Shown: piece after piece, positions 48,060 through 60,156 of the stretch
Numbering within the stretch: the first letter of the stretch is position 1
Layout: every line of letters starts with the position of its first letter
Assembly (NCBI RefSeq): GCF_026914265.1
Contig: NC_069135.1
Coordinates: 12,679,560-12,743,559, forward strand
Direction of reading: 5' to 3'
DNA from: Mya arenaria
Lineage: Eukaryota > Mollusca > Bivalvia > Myida > Myidae
DNA: 64,000 nucleotides
The notes under the pieces: generated by a model
Databases searched by the model: none
Seen by the model: only the letters and a program-made list of their open reading frames with translations
Told to the model about the DNA's origin: nothing
Translations under genes and position numbers: made by a program

Positions 48060-48560
48060 TGGTTCCTGACCGCTGCACGGAAATGCTATTTAGTGTGGTA
48101 CCACATAAAACAGTCTGTTGGGTAAATTGCCATTTCACATTGTCTGCAATACGTCCACACCACATGGTCTTTGTGAAACTTTTTGTGCAGTATCCGACTT
48201 TTCAGTAGCGGCGGCCTGTCAGTCAGATTGCTATTACATTCGCCCATTTATAAATATGTCACTTAATGCCTTATCTGGTTCCTGCTCTCGCAGTACATGA
48301 TGTCTAAATTAATTGGCTCGATTTGCAGTTTTGAATAACTTGTTGCAATATTTCCATGTCAGCATTTGTGAAGTCACGGTTGTCAGCAAGTGACCAGAGT
48401 TCCATCACAAACTCATCCAATTATTGTGTGTCATTTTGTTTGCGTGACTGGATATTGTAAATTTCCATATTAGCATTCTTCTGGGGGGCAAAATAATCAT
48501 TGATTACTTTTCTTGTTGCCTCACATGTCAGATTCGTGCCCCTCTTTTCGACGTCATCTG
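48060..48560 (-). mobile_element. Old gag relic of a Ty3/Gypsy-like retroelement
   Basis: The minus strand shows pieces typical of retroelement gag: INDYFAPQKNANMEIY, then RKQND, ELWSLADNRDFTN and DMEILQQVIQNCKSS. This matches the order in Gypsy gag proteins (YFxPxxN, a DTxxxF/Y stretch, then LxxLAxxC/DFxxxD). It is heavily broken, with several interruptions, and no LTRs were found nearby. It is much older than the 23.7-28.6 kb element. Confidence 0.5.
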
Positions 48561-48769
48561 TTATTTATTAAATGATATTATCCCTGAAAATATGATCTAG
48601 CACTGTGGATACTGTTTATAAATGGTGTTATATAACATTTAGTTTTAATATTTATGCAAATTTTTGTTAAACACAGCATTCAATCCTTTCAAATAGACAT
48701 GGACAAGTCAAATGCTAGCACACCGTCCAACAACAATGTATGAACTCCTTAATTGGGGATGTAGTCTCG

Positions 48770-49375
48770 GTTAACACTGATGGGGCACTGCATCTGCCAT
48801 ATTACTGACCAATATCCGCACATGTATCCTGACCAAGGAAGTGCATGTCCCTCTCCATTTTCTTTTATTTTTATTTTGCAAGATGGGAGAAAATCTATTT
48901 GAAGTTTTAGCCATTGTGTATTGTAAACAATGAGTTCCTGAATAATATAATTTGATCAAACAAAGATATGTACATGCATCATATATCAGTAGTAAAACTG
49001 TCAACAAAATGAAACAGTACTTAAGACTAATGGTAATGAAACAGTGTTTAAAAATTTGAAGTATATATATAAAATTATATATATAAATAATATCAGTAAC
49101 AGTTTATTTTAAGTTGAACTTTAAGTTATAGTATAAAACTAAGAAACAACATAGGGAATAAAGAGATTATTATTAATAAAGAAATATTTACCCCAGAAAT
49201 TAAATAATGTTTCTCTTATAATGCCCCTTACAGCAGACTTACACTTGGACATATGGTTGTGCATTACTATGTTGAAAGATTCTAACTATAAAAAGATGAA
49301 GGCAATAGTGGTACCAATACTATTTTAGTCCTTGTTTTAGTTAAGGGCTATTCCTGTAAAGGTAATACAATCCAG
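48770..49375. other. Intergenic, AT-rich, nothing recognised
   Basis: Only short AT-rich low-complexity pieces (for example at about 49060-49090). Confidence 0.5.
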
Positions 49376-49379
49376 GAAG

Positions 49380-49865
49380 TTCTGTCATCAGCGTGTCGTA
49401 TGATGGCTTGTTACAGTGTGCTTAAATACCAACCCCATTCTGTGGGCAAGACAATGGATAATCACGTTGTTAGGATGTGACCTTGTCTGTAGTGCCGCAG
49501 AGCCCGAGACCCTTGGGCAAGAACTCCCTCTTGGTTCAAATTAACCCCTGGTGGGTGGACCGCTTCAAGGGGCAATTTGAATCCTGAGACCTCATCCTCC
49601 CACCCCCTTCTAGGTTAACCTCTAAAAGGTCAGCCCAAACTGGTTCCATGGGAACCTCCCGTACTTCCGGGATGGGGGTACTGCTCCTGCTCATCGGGCG
49701 CACCTCCTAGACTTGCCTACCTTCCCCTGAGACATCCAGTTCTTATAATCGCAAGGAGACATCCATCAAGCCGGGCCCGATTTCTGTCAGCTCATCTCTA
49801 TTCTCACTTCCAGCTGATTTCGGTACTGAAAGAACAAGTGTGGACCAACGTATATAATAACCTTA
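49380..49865. repeat. GC-rich insert of unknown type
   Basis: The base composition shifts sharply to about half GC, with segments such as gtggaccgcttcaaggggc and cgtacttccgggatggggg. It ends in an attttattttatttt tract. The abrupt edges and A/T-rich tail fit an inserted non-LTR or SINE-like copy on the plus strand, but I could not find an A/B box pair or an open frame. Confidence 0.3.
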
Positions 49866-50237
49866 TTTTATTTTATTTTTAAAACAAAATTACAAATTAT
49901 GTTTCATTTTTATGAGCATTGACATTACATTATATTATATGAAAATGCATATGGTTAATACTATAAAACCATCAATAAAGAGTAAGGAGATGTAGCGTTT
50001 TACTTTTACCCGTTAAATCAACAAATTTAGAAATCAAGAAAAATTTAGATTCTCTGACTTTCTGGTCACAGGTGCAATTGACTGTATAAGGAGAGCACAA
50101 CTTGAATCGTTTGTTCAACATCCAGCCCTTTTATGCGGTCCAAAGAACATAATAGGGAAAGTCTGTAAATGGTTTATTATGTCTACCAATGTAATGGACA
50201 TTGCTCATTTTGATTGTTAACTGCTTGTATTCAACTT

Positions 50238-51285
50238 TCAGTAGTTCATAGCATTTGGTTTTATTTTTTCTTGAGGTGCAGTTTCCATAGCATGAAGGTG
50301 CACAGTCACTTTCATGTGGGTTGTTGTCACTTCATGAGTCTTGATTGTATCAAGTCTCCGGTTGGAACAGCCCACTCTAATTGAAAATGTGGTGTGTGTG
50401 ATTTTGGTGTCAATGCTCCACTTGCATTTCTTGACATGTACTTGGTATCGAACAGAAGCCACGGATGATTTGTTTGCCATTTTGGCAAAAGTTTCTTTCC
50501 CTCTTAGCTTCATAATCAGCTGGTTTTGCACCTGGCATATATTTCGAGGACATTATTTATAGGAATCTTACGCTTCAACGAGAATCAATTTGAATTAAGT
50601 ATTACAATTTACACATAAAAATGCTACAATTATTATTTTTATCATTAATTTTACGAACAACTTCTTCTGATACACAGGCATACATCTGAGGGAAATGGCT
50701 GAGGTATTCTGATCACATACACCTTGGTTATAAAAGCATTGTAAATGTAATAGTAAAAAATGTTATAAAAACATTGTAAACATAGCGGTAAATAACGTAA
50801 TCAAAACAAATAGCCACATTATTAGTTCTTAAACAGTTTTGTTTCGATGAGATTTTTAATCAACTCATTGGGGCAATTTAGTTGACATTTTTGAAAAGCG
50901 TCCCTTCCATCCAAATTAGGAAAAGGATGTGGGTATCTCTAAAGCGGCTCCGTTGCTGTTAACCATATCCCTACAGTCGTGCAGGATGATTCAGCTGCAG
51001 GGCCAGTCCGGCAACAGCTACTTTACAAGGCAAAGGATAGCTCTATTTAGCCCACCCTTTCATCATCATAATCTTGTTATTTCTCTTACCTTTATCAGTG
51101 TCTGATAGCAGGTACTCAAAATGTCAGTGGTTTTCACATCTTTGTGCCAGTCATATGGCACATTTTTGGCATCTTGAGATGCCCAAATTTGGATTATTAG
51201 TGGTAGAGTTTTCTGCATTTGTATTGCACATTGAAAGTAGGCTTCTCTTATAGTCTTCAAGGATGTCCTAGCTACTGGATTGCCT
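50238..51285 (-). CDS. Unrecognised two-exon coding unit, 3' end
   Basis: Exon 1 runs from about 51285 down to 51090. It contains SLKTIREAYFQCAIQMQKTL, IIQIWASQDAKN and TCYQTLIK, and ends at a good donor (AAG/GTAAGA). Exon 2, 50531-50238, starts after an acceptor with VQNQLIMKLRGKETF, continues through SSVASVRYQVHVKK, SIDTKITHTTF and RVGCSNRRLDTIK, and stops at 50238. Both exons meet in phase 0, and both are open where chance frames would usually break. The 5' edge of exon 1 is uncertain and upstream exons were not found. I do not recognise the family; it could be a lineage-specific host gene or part of a transposon gene. The orphan frame at 46.7-46.9 kb lies downstream on the same strand. 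Confidence 0.5.
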
Positions 51286-51299
51286 TTGCCTCAACTCTT

Positions 51300-52560
51300 C
51301 TTAACCTCCTCTTCTTCTAATCTGACAAAACAATCCCACAGCTATAGAGTACATTGGCTTCGTTTTAGAATGTGTCTTAGCTTTCTTTGGAGTAAAATGA
51401 AACAGCCCATAAATATATATACATCATGCAAAACTGTACAATGTTTTACCTTATTTTATTTTGTACCATTAACTGATGTATGGGATAGAGTTAACTGATT
51501 GCCATGAAATTCTGATAATTTGGGCCCCACAAAAATAACTTCACTTTTAACATTTCCTCAAACCCCTCCCCCATTCATATGAGCTATTATTCCAGGCCCT
51601 TATCACATTCTGTGATAGCTGTAGTTCTGCTTTTGTTTTCAATGTGTCAAAAACGTTTTGGTAGTTCATAGGAAGTAAAACAAATCTAATAGAATGGTAG
51701 GATCTCATTTTAAGAAGAATATGTATATGATATTAAGCCTTTGGAAATGCTTCCATTCTCTGGAAATAAGACTGAACTGCTTTTTTGAACACCAGATCAA
51801 ATGTGTGCTATTTCCTTTTTTATTCTCAAATTGGCTTCTTGCATAATCATAGACGAGCACATGCCTAACATTAACAAGTTGGTAAAATTCACTCTAGCTG
51901 TAAATTCCTTCATATTGAAATGAACTTATATTATGCATTGATAAGACCATAATTCATTGTTTAAGTGAAAATAACTACTTTTATTTGATGTGTTTCATGC
52001 TTTTCATGTTTGTGTGAATTATGAAAACGTTTCATTTGAAATTTTCATTTTATTTGTATGTACATGAATTATTATTTCAATGAAATCCTTATGCATAGTT
52101 TTGTTTATGCAATTATATTGTTACTGGTAATGCTCAAATAAATTGACAGAAACCACATGAACTACTTTTTTGTTTCTTGAAAAAAGTAATGTAAGCCCTG
52201 GTGCCATTGTCTCCCTCCATAAACTTGTTTTTGCTGAAGTTGTCTGTCCGTCATCAGTCATCACCAATCTTGTCTGCTTTATATGTCTTTGTTTATGTTC
52301 ACCATATTGAAATGATGTGCAGAGCATATGTTATAACCAGCTCGATTCAAGGTTAAGGTCACACTTAAAGGTCAAAGGTCATCTGATAAGAACCCTGCTA
52401 AAGTCTTTTTTCTGGGTAAAAACAATGGAAATGAAAGAGTCACTGGCTTTGTTTAAAGCAATCTGTATGTGTCTGCCATGCCTTGCTGGTCACACACAAA
52501 AAATATTTCAATTTTCAATTATCTTGATTGAAGAAATCAGCAAAAAATTAAATATTATCA
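51300..52560. other. Intergenic between the unrecognised unit and CENPK
   Basis: No clear gene. A scrap of interspersed repeat (caaggttaaggtcacactt) lies at about 52346-52385. A minus-strand frame at 52121-52327 lacks exon context. Confidence 0.45.
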
Positions 52561-52566
52561 TTTATT
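52561..52566 (-). terminator. Candidate poly(A) signal of CENPK
   Basis: AATAAA on the minus strand (plus-strand tttatt), about 135 bases past the CENPK stop codon. Confidence 0.5.
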
Positions 52567-52701
52567 GCACAATACATTTAACAACTCTATCTCAAAAATG
52601 TCTGTTGTAATTGTCCCTTTTCACATTTATCATCAAACTTGTGTCACTGAGCACAGCATATTTTGCTATTAAGATAAAGCAAACATCAGATTTTTACACT
52701 G

Positions 52702-55700
52702 TCAGAGGTGAAAGGGCGTGAGCTTGATGCGCTGTGAGTCGTCAGGGTGGAGGACTGCGATGCCGTAGACCAGGAGGAACTCGACATACAGCGGCCAGAA
52801 CCGGTGGTCAACCACAATGTATGGGTTGTTTGGACTGCTCATACACGCCTTCATCAACATCTGAAAGAGGAGAAGACAATGATGTTACAGGTAGATTTTT
52901 TTTTACACCTTACAACTCAATTACGATTAATTACATCTCAGTCAGTGGAAGGCTTATGTTTCAAGAAATCATGCCATAAGAAGCTTGAAATTGAATTGCA
53001 CACACTGCCTTGAAACCGGATGTCATTAATTGAAGAGGAAAATGAAATAACAAAAATCTTGCCAAATTGACGTGTTGCCTGTTTGAAGCAAGTAATTATG
53101 CCTACAGATATTGTATATGTAAGTTTAAACCTGATTGGATAATAAATTGTAAGTAAGAAATAATCTGCATAAGTTATAAACCAATTACATTTTACTGTTA
53201 AAGGGGCATTACTCTTAGAGTAAATGAGACAATTTATCCCATAATCAAACTTGGCCAATATGTTCTGCCATGCCGAACCATGATGGTCACCAAGTTCATC
53301 ATGGTTGGACAATGAACTTTTATGTCATTGTCTACACAAGGTTTTTATGACACAAACTGCACATTGATTATATAAAGGGAAACAGTACTAATTACCACAT
53401 GGGCAATGCAGATCATACCAACTTACTGAAGTAGTTGCCGACAGGGCACAGAACTAAAGACTAAAATAGTGGCTAATAAGCAAATTCATTGAATTGATAT
53501 CAGCCTCCAAATTGCATTAAGTAAATGGCATGGAGATCACGTCTTGGTGAAATATTCCAACCACAGCATGCAATACAGCTACAGAGTGAGGGACTCTAAT
53601 GAACATTGGATATGAGACACGAGTTTTTGCAATTTTTTTCTAATGAACATTGGATATGAGACAAGACAAAACTAAACGCTGCAATGCGTTGATAGGAGGT
53701 TTTTAATATGGGCAATTAGAAATTATAGCCAATTAATTTCTTTATGAGTTAGGAAAATGTAGCAGCCTAAAGTAATTGGATGAAAACCATTTTCCTGACC
53801 CCACCCCCTCAAAAGCAATCCCAAGCTAGCTCTTCACATAAGCTACCTACACACCAACTTTCATCACTATCCATCAATTACCACTTAAGTTATTGGGCAG
53901 AAACCATTTTTCTATTTTTAATTACAGTGACCTTGACTCCAGCACCCCTCAAAAGCAATTTCTAGCAAGCTCTTCACATAAATAACACGATTGTTTTCAA
54001 AATGGAAAATAATTATATGTAAACAGAAATAATGAAAAATCCTTAAAATATACAACAGTCTATTAGAAATCCTTAATATATTTTTAAAATCAAATTCAAA
54101 TCTAGACTTCATGTATTTCTAACTGGCATATTTAACTGCTCCTACATACATCTATGATGGACTTGAGTGGCAGAAGGTCGGCCAGTGTCTGTAGCTGTCC
54201 TCCCCTCTCCTCGCTACCCAACTGAAAACCAATGGTATGGTATGTTTATAGATATTTATTATTTTAATACTTAGTTGTTTTGCTTTGATTTTGCCAATGC
54301 AATCAATCTTGAGTTGTTTCCTGGGTAGAAAAGTAAGCCCCAGCTGGGACTGAAATCATTAACCTGTTTGTCGAGAGGAGATGCCTTATTTACCTCAAGG
54401 TAAATGTATTCTGAAGGTTGACAATATGCACTGTCACACCCTCAAGGCAGTTTATATCTATTTTATTATACTGAACAAAAACTAAAATTGTCAATTTCAT
54501 TGAGACAGTATTTAGGAGACTGACAACAAGGATATTAAATAATGTTTTGCCCTTGTTTATAAAGGACAAACAGCATCAATGAAAGTATAAATCAGAGACA
54601 GTGAGACAAATACCTTCTTTTTAACTCTGTTAAATGTCACTTGATCAGGAAGTGGAAATTTTCTGTCAAGAAAGTCTACCTGCAATATAGGGAAGAAAGT
54701 TGAAGTTGAAATCACTAAAGAAAATCACTTAACTTTCTACAAAACATGGTAAGGATATTAAATAAAACTTACAATCCAAATTAACAAACATTTAATCCAG
54801 AAAACACAATTTTATGCACTTATTAATATTCATTTATATAAACACTGAAAAAAAATGACTACATGTTGAATACGTTCTTGTATTTTCCTAACATATGATG
54901 ACATGTGCTTACCATTTGCTTTTTCTTTTCTTTGTCCGTGTCTTTCAATTTCTTTAATTTTGTCTGAACTCTGTCACAGACCCTGCAACAGAAAAATAAC
55001 CATAAAATAATATTTCATACAATGCATTCAACATGCAAATGTTACATGTTATAAACATGTTCCATGTTAAATTCAATAGCATCCAGACTTACCAAATAAT
55101 GACTCAAGCAATAATTATGTTTGAGAAAAATATGACCTCCGATAGGGAAAAGAGTGCTGTAACTTAACAATCTTCATGTCACCACTTTCCAGGGATCAGT
55201 TAATGGCATCTGTTATAAGACTTTCTCAGCATGTGAGGGATTGTGTGTGTGAGTCTGTTATAAGTCTTACCTGGCATGCAAGGGGTTGTGTGAGTCTGTT
55301 ATAAGTCTTACTCAGCATACAAGGGGTTGTGTGAGTCTGTTATAAGTCCTACTCAGAATGCAAGGGGTTGTGTGAGTCTGTTATAAGTCTTACTCAGCAT
55401 GCAAGGGGTTGTGTGAGTCTGTTATAAGTCTTACTCAGAATGCAAGGGGTTGTGTGAGTCTCTTATAAGTCTTACTCAGAATGCAAGGGGTTGTGTGAGT
55501 CTGTTATAAGTCTTATTCAGAATGCAAGGGGTTGTGTGAGTCTGTTATAAGTCTTACTCGGCATGCAAGGGGTTGTGTGAGTCTGTTATAAGTCTTACTC
55601 AGAATGCAAGAGGTTGTGTGAGTCTGTTATAAGTCTTACTCAGCATGCAAGGGGTTGTGTGAGTCTGTTATAAGTCTTACTCAGAATGCAAGGGGTTGTG

Positions 55701-58552
55701 TGAGTCTGTTATAAGTCTTACTCAGCATGCAAGGGGTTGTGTGAGTCTGTTATAAGTCTTACTCAGAATGCAAGGGGTCGTGTGAGTCTCTTATAAGTCT
55801 TACTCTGCATCTGAGGGATTGTGTGAGTCTGTTATAAGACTTACTCGGCCTGTGAGAGATTGTGTGAGTCTGTTTAATATAAGACTTTCTTAGCATGCAA
55901 GGGGTTGTGTAAGTCTGTCACAAGAATTTACTCAGCATGTGAGGGATTGCGTGCGTCAATCATAAGACTTTCTCAGCATGCCAGGGGTTGTGTGAGTCTG
56001 TTATAAGTCTTACTCAGCATGCAAGGGGTTGTGTGAGTCTGTTATAAGTCTTACTCAGAATGCAAGGGGTTGTGTGAGTCTCTTATAAGTCTTACTCTGC
56101 ATCTGAGGGATTGTGTGAGTCTGTTATAAGACTTACTCCGCCTGTGAGAGATTGTGTGAGTCTGTTTAATATAAGACTTTCTTAGCATGCAAGGGGTTGT
56201 GTAAGTCTGTCACAAGAATTTACTCAGCATGCGAGGGGTTGTGTGAGTCTGTTATAAGTCTTACTCGGCATGCAAGGGGTTGTGTGAGTCTGTTATAAGT
56301 CTTACTCAGAATGCAAGAGGTTGTGTGAGTCTGTTATAAGTCTTACTCAGAATGCAAGGGGTTGTGTGAGTCTGTTATAAGTCTTACTCAGCATGCAAGG
56401 GGTTGTGTGAGTCTGTTATAAGTCTTACTCAGAATGCAAGGGGTTGTGTGAGTCTCTTATAAGTCTTACTCTGCATCTGAGGGATTGTGTGAGTCTGTTA
56501 TAAGACTTACTCCGCCTGTGAGAGATTGTGTGAGTCTGTTTAATATAAGACTTTCTTAGCATGCAAGGGGTTGTGTAAGTCTGTCACAAGAATTTACTCA
56601 GCATGCGAGGGATTGCGTGCGTCAATCATAAGACTTTCTCAGCATGCCAGGGGTTGTGTGAGTCTGTTATAAGTCTTACTCAGCATACAAGGGGTTGTGT
56701 GAGTCTGTTATAAGTCTTACTCAGAATGCAAAGGGTTGTTTGAGTCTCTTTTAAGTCTTACTCGGCATGTGAGGGATTGTGCATGCCTGTTTAAAGACTA
56801 ACTCGGCATGTGAGGGATTGTGCGAGTCTGTTATAAGACTCACTGGGCATTTGAGGGATTGTGTGAGTCTGTTATAAGACTCACCGGGCATGTGAGGGAT
56901 TGTGCGAGTCTGTTATAAGACTTGCTCGGCATGTGAGGGATTGTGTGAGTCTGTTATAATTCTTACCCGGCATGTGAGGGATTGTGTGAGTCTGTTTAAA
57001 TGCTTACCTGGAATGTGAGGGATTGTGTGAGTCTGTTATAAGACTTACCCGGCATGTGAGGGATCGTGTGAGTCTGTTATAAGACTTACCCGGCATGTGA
57101 GGAATTGTGTGAGTCTGTTATAAGACTTACCTGGAATGTGAGGGATTGTGTGAGTCTGTTATAATACTTACCCGGCATGTGAGGGATTGTGTGAGTCTGA
57201 TATAATGCTTACCTGGAATGTGAGGGATTGTGTGAGTCTGTTATAAGACTTACCCGGCATGTGAGGGAATGTGTGAGTCTGTTACAAGACTTACCCGGCA
57301 TGTGAGGAAGTGTTTGAGTCTGTTATTAGACTAACTCTGCATTTGTGGGTTTTTGCTAGTCTGTTATAAGACTCACTCGGCATTTGAGGGATTGTTTGAG
57401 TCAGTTATAAGACTTTCTCGGCATTTGAGGGATTTTGCTAGTCTGTTATAAGACTCACTCAGCATTTGAGGGATTGTGTGAGTCTGTTATAAGACTTACT
57501 CGGCATGTGAGAGATTGTGTGAGTCTGTTTCTGTTAGTTTGGCCTCTGCAGCTTTAATGATGAGTCTCAACTCTTCTCTCTGCTTACACTCCCTGAAATA
57601 CAGACATAAAATTAAATATAAAAAGGAAATAAAACAATTAAAAGCAGATTCATTTTGATTTGAGTAAACGGCATTATGAGCATCTCATCTCAAATTCAGG
57701 TAACACTTATTATATTAATTCAAACTAAATCATATATCAACAATACCTATAAAGTAATGAAATATTATAAGTACACTGTACAATCAGTTTTTTTCAACAA
57801 TCTCAATCAGCGATTCATTTTGATATCTGCTTTAAGGAATATTTTGGACTCCCATTCTTCAAAAAAGTCCTCAGCAATATAATGGAGTCCAAGGTATTTT
57901 TTTGGCACAGATAACTTGAATATGATCATATGCATCCCGTAAATTCATGTGTTTAAGAAAAATGGGTCCTCAGGAAAAGCAAGGAGTAAAAGATGTGGGA
58001 TGTGCATCCAAATGAATCACTGAAAATTTACATAAAACAAACACGGTATAAAATAAAAGCAGTGCTTCATGTATCACCATAATACATTGCTACCAGCAAA
58101 TATATCACAGATCCTGACCTCTCATATTCCTGGTGCATGTCTGAACACTGTGCAGAGAGGAAGTCAACACACTCCTTGTACTGGGAGATCCGCTGTTCTG
58201 TGTCTGCACACAATTCATTGAACCGCACACCAGGGTCATTGGGAAGTACTGCAAACAAGGTATCTAACATTTACTATCTAATGCAATATGAAATTGGACG
58301 TACTTTATTCACGTTACTTAATGTAAACACAAATATATATTAAGACTTAAAATATAATTGCAACAAACAGGTTAAAGACATACACATAATGGATTCCGGT
58401 GTCTTTGTGACAGCTATCTCTGCCTCCAGCTGCTTACACCTGGCCCTGATGATGTCAATATCTGGCTGTACATTGCCCTCACTGCCAGCCTCTGTAGCTG
58501 GAATGTGTTTCTTCTCTGTCCTGGTGTGCAGTTCATGTAACTTCCCAGAAAG
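52702..58552 (-). CDS. CENPK: CENP-K, kinetochore (CCAN) subunit, seven exons
   Basis: CENP-K belongs to the constitutive centromere-associated network (CENP-H/I/K group) that links CENP-A chromatin to the outer kinetochore. Minus-strand exons in reading order are 58552-58384, 58248-58119, 57592-57500, 54982-54913, 54679-54614, 54221-54150 and 52860-52702 (stop 52704-52702). All have GT-AG borders and matching phases, giving 252 codons plus stop. The protein is mostly coiled coil (IIRARCKQLEAEIAVTKTPE, NELCADTEQRISQYKECV, CKQREELRLIIKAAEAKL). It then has FLDRKFPLPD, equivalent to the vertebrate FLExHFPLPD motif, and ends with NPYIVVDHRFWPLYVEFLLV and GIAVLHPDDSQRIKL, matching the vertebrate DPYVKxxDSFWPPYVELLLRNGIALRHPEDPxRIRL tail. 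The N-terminus (perhaps 20-50 residues) lies upstream. It is convergent with MOV10. The intron 57499-54983 holds a junction-derived minisatellite. Confidence 0.9.
53775..53985. repeat. Two degenerate copies of a ~139-bp interspersed-repeat unit in a CENPK intron
   Basis: Marked by gaaaccattttcctgacc/cagaaaccatttttc and by cctcaaaagcaat at 53807 and 53946. Confidence 0.6.
55209..57530 (-). repeat. 41-bp minisatellite derived from a CENPK exon-intron junction, ~57 copies
   Basis: Read on the minus strand, the unit is 28 bases of exon end (acagactcacacaatctctc then acatgccga) followed by 13 intron bases starting with the donor gtaagtcttat. The first unit is the real exon end (exon 57592-57500, donor at 57499). 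The array then fills the intron down to about 55209. Nearly every unit keeps GTAAG. Units near the exon mostly read GTAAGT or GTAAGC, some preceded by CAG, which makes a strong donor; distant units read GTAAGA. Distant units also share aaccccttgcat-type changes, and multi-unit blocks recur (for example 55795-55930, 56090-56230 and 56455-56600). Confidence 0.95.
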
Positions 58553-58921
58553 CTACAAAGACAAATTCAAACATAAACAGAAATATCCACAATAGCCTGA
58601 GACTCAGCTAAAGGGAGTTTGTGAAATAACCACTTCACCAGTAGTCAATACATTCAAAGATAACCTTGATTTTGATCAGGGCTCATTCTTTTTGAAGTCA
58701 ATGAGGTCAAAATACAACCAACTTGTGAAGGACATTAACTGGCAGCTTAACATATGAGGTAACCAGTAACTTCAGTTAATCCCCAGTTCTATAAACTGAT
58801 TATTTCATTTGATTCTTCCAGTTTTTTTGGTGAAATGGATTATTTGTATAGATTAAAAAATGACATCAGCACAATAAAATATATTATGGTAATGTTTGAA
58901 AAAAAAAATCAGTGTGTTTTT

Positions 58922-60156
58922 ATGCCCCCGAAGCTGGGCATATTAAAATCACACCGTCCATCCGTCTGTCCGTCCATGTGTCCGGCTCAATAACTTGTGT
59001 CTGGGCTGTAACTTTCTCTTGTATAGACAGATTTTAAAATAACTTGCCACATGTGTTTGACACACCAAGACAATGTGTTGCGTGCAAGACCCGTGTCCCT
59101 ACCTCTAAGGTCAAGGTCACACTTAGTGTTATTCACAATGGAATGCTGCATATATCAGGACATAGACTATAGGTTTTCGTGTCCGCACTGTTCCTTTCTC
59201 TTGTATGGACAGATTTTAAAAATGACTTGCCACATGTGTTCGACATACCAAGACGACGTGTGCAAGACCCGTTCCCTATCTCTAAGGTCAAGGTCACTCT
59301 TAGTGTTTATTCACAATGGAATGCTGCATATAAGGACATAGAGTGTAGTTTTTTTGTCCGGGCTGTTACTTTCTCTTGTATAGACAGATTTTAAAATGAC
59401 TTGCCACATGTGTTCGACATACCAAGACGATGTGTCCCTAGCAAGACCAGTGTCCCTACCTCTAAGGTCAAGGTCACACTTAGGTGTCTATTCACAATGG
59501 AATGCTGCATATAAGGATAAGAGTAAAGGTTGTGGTGTTCGGGCTGTAACTTTCTCTTGTATGGATAGATTTTAAAATGACTTGCCACATGTGTTCGACA
59601 TACCAAGACGACATGTCGCATGCAAGACCCGTGTCCCTACCTCTTAGTTCAAGGTCACACTTAGGTATTTATTCACAATTGAATGCTGCATATAAGGATG
59701 CAGAGAATAGGTTGTCGTGTCCGGGCTGTAACTTTCTCTTGTACGGACATGTTTAAATATAACTTGCCACATGTGTTTGACATACCAAGACGGCGTGTCG
59801 CGTGCAAGACCCGTGTCCCTACCTCTAAGGTCAAGGTCACACTTAGGTGTTTATTCACAAGGGAATGCTGAATATAAGGACATAGAGTATAGGTTGTTGT
59901 GTCCGGGCTGTTACTTTTTCTTGCATGCACAGATTTTAAAATAACTTGCCACAGGTGTTCAACATACCAAGACCACGTGTTGCGTGCAAGACCCGTGTCC
60001 CTACCTCTTAAGTGAAAGATACACTTTATATACGATTGTGTGTCGTATGCATGATCCACATGCATACATCAAAGGTCAGTGTTTGAGCTTTAACATTTCA
60101 TGTTTCCTTGTTCAGGTCAATGTCACATTCGGGGGCATTCGTCACACACTCTTGTT
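58922..60156 (+). mobile_element. Second Helentron-like element with internal ~170-bp tandem repeats
   Basis: It begins atgcccccgaa and ends with the exact inverse, ttcgggggcat (60128-60138), about 18 bases before the end ctcttgtt. A (cgtc)n-rich head (ccgtccatccgtctgtccgt) follows the start. About six copies of a ~170-bp unit make up the middle, marked by acttgccacatgtgttcgac and by ctacctctaaggtcaaggtc. The overall plan matches the 9.4-10.6 kb element. Non-coding. The Helentron assignment is my inference; repeats of this type are widespread in molluscs. Confidence 0.6.

Noticed and set aside
52121-52327. Minus-strand frame with MTDDGQTTSAKTSLW
   Set aside because: It has no splice context and resembles interspersed-repeat sequence rather than a gene.
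55209-57530. CRISPR-like regular repeats
   Set aside because: The units are contiguous with no unique spacers, the host DNA is eukaryotic and the unit is explained by the CENPK junction.
59051-60065. Several frames with MCLTHQD/CSTYQDDV-type peptides
   Set aside because: They are translations of the ~170-bp internal repeats of the second Helentron-like element.
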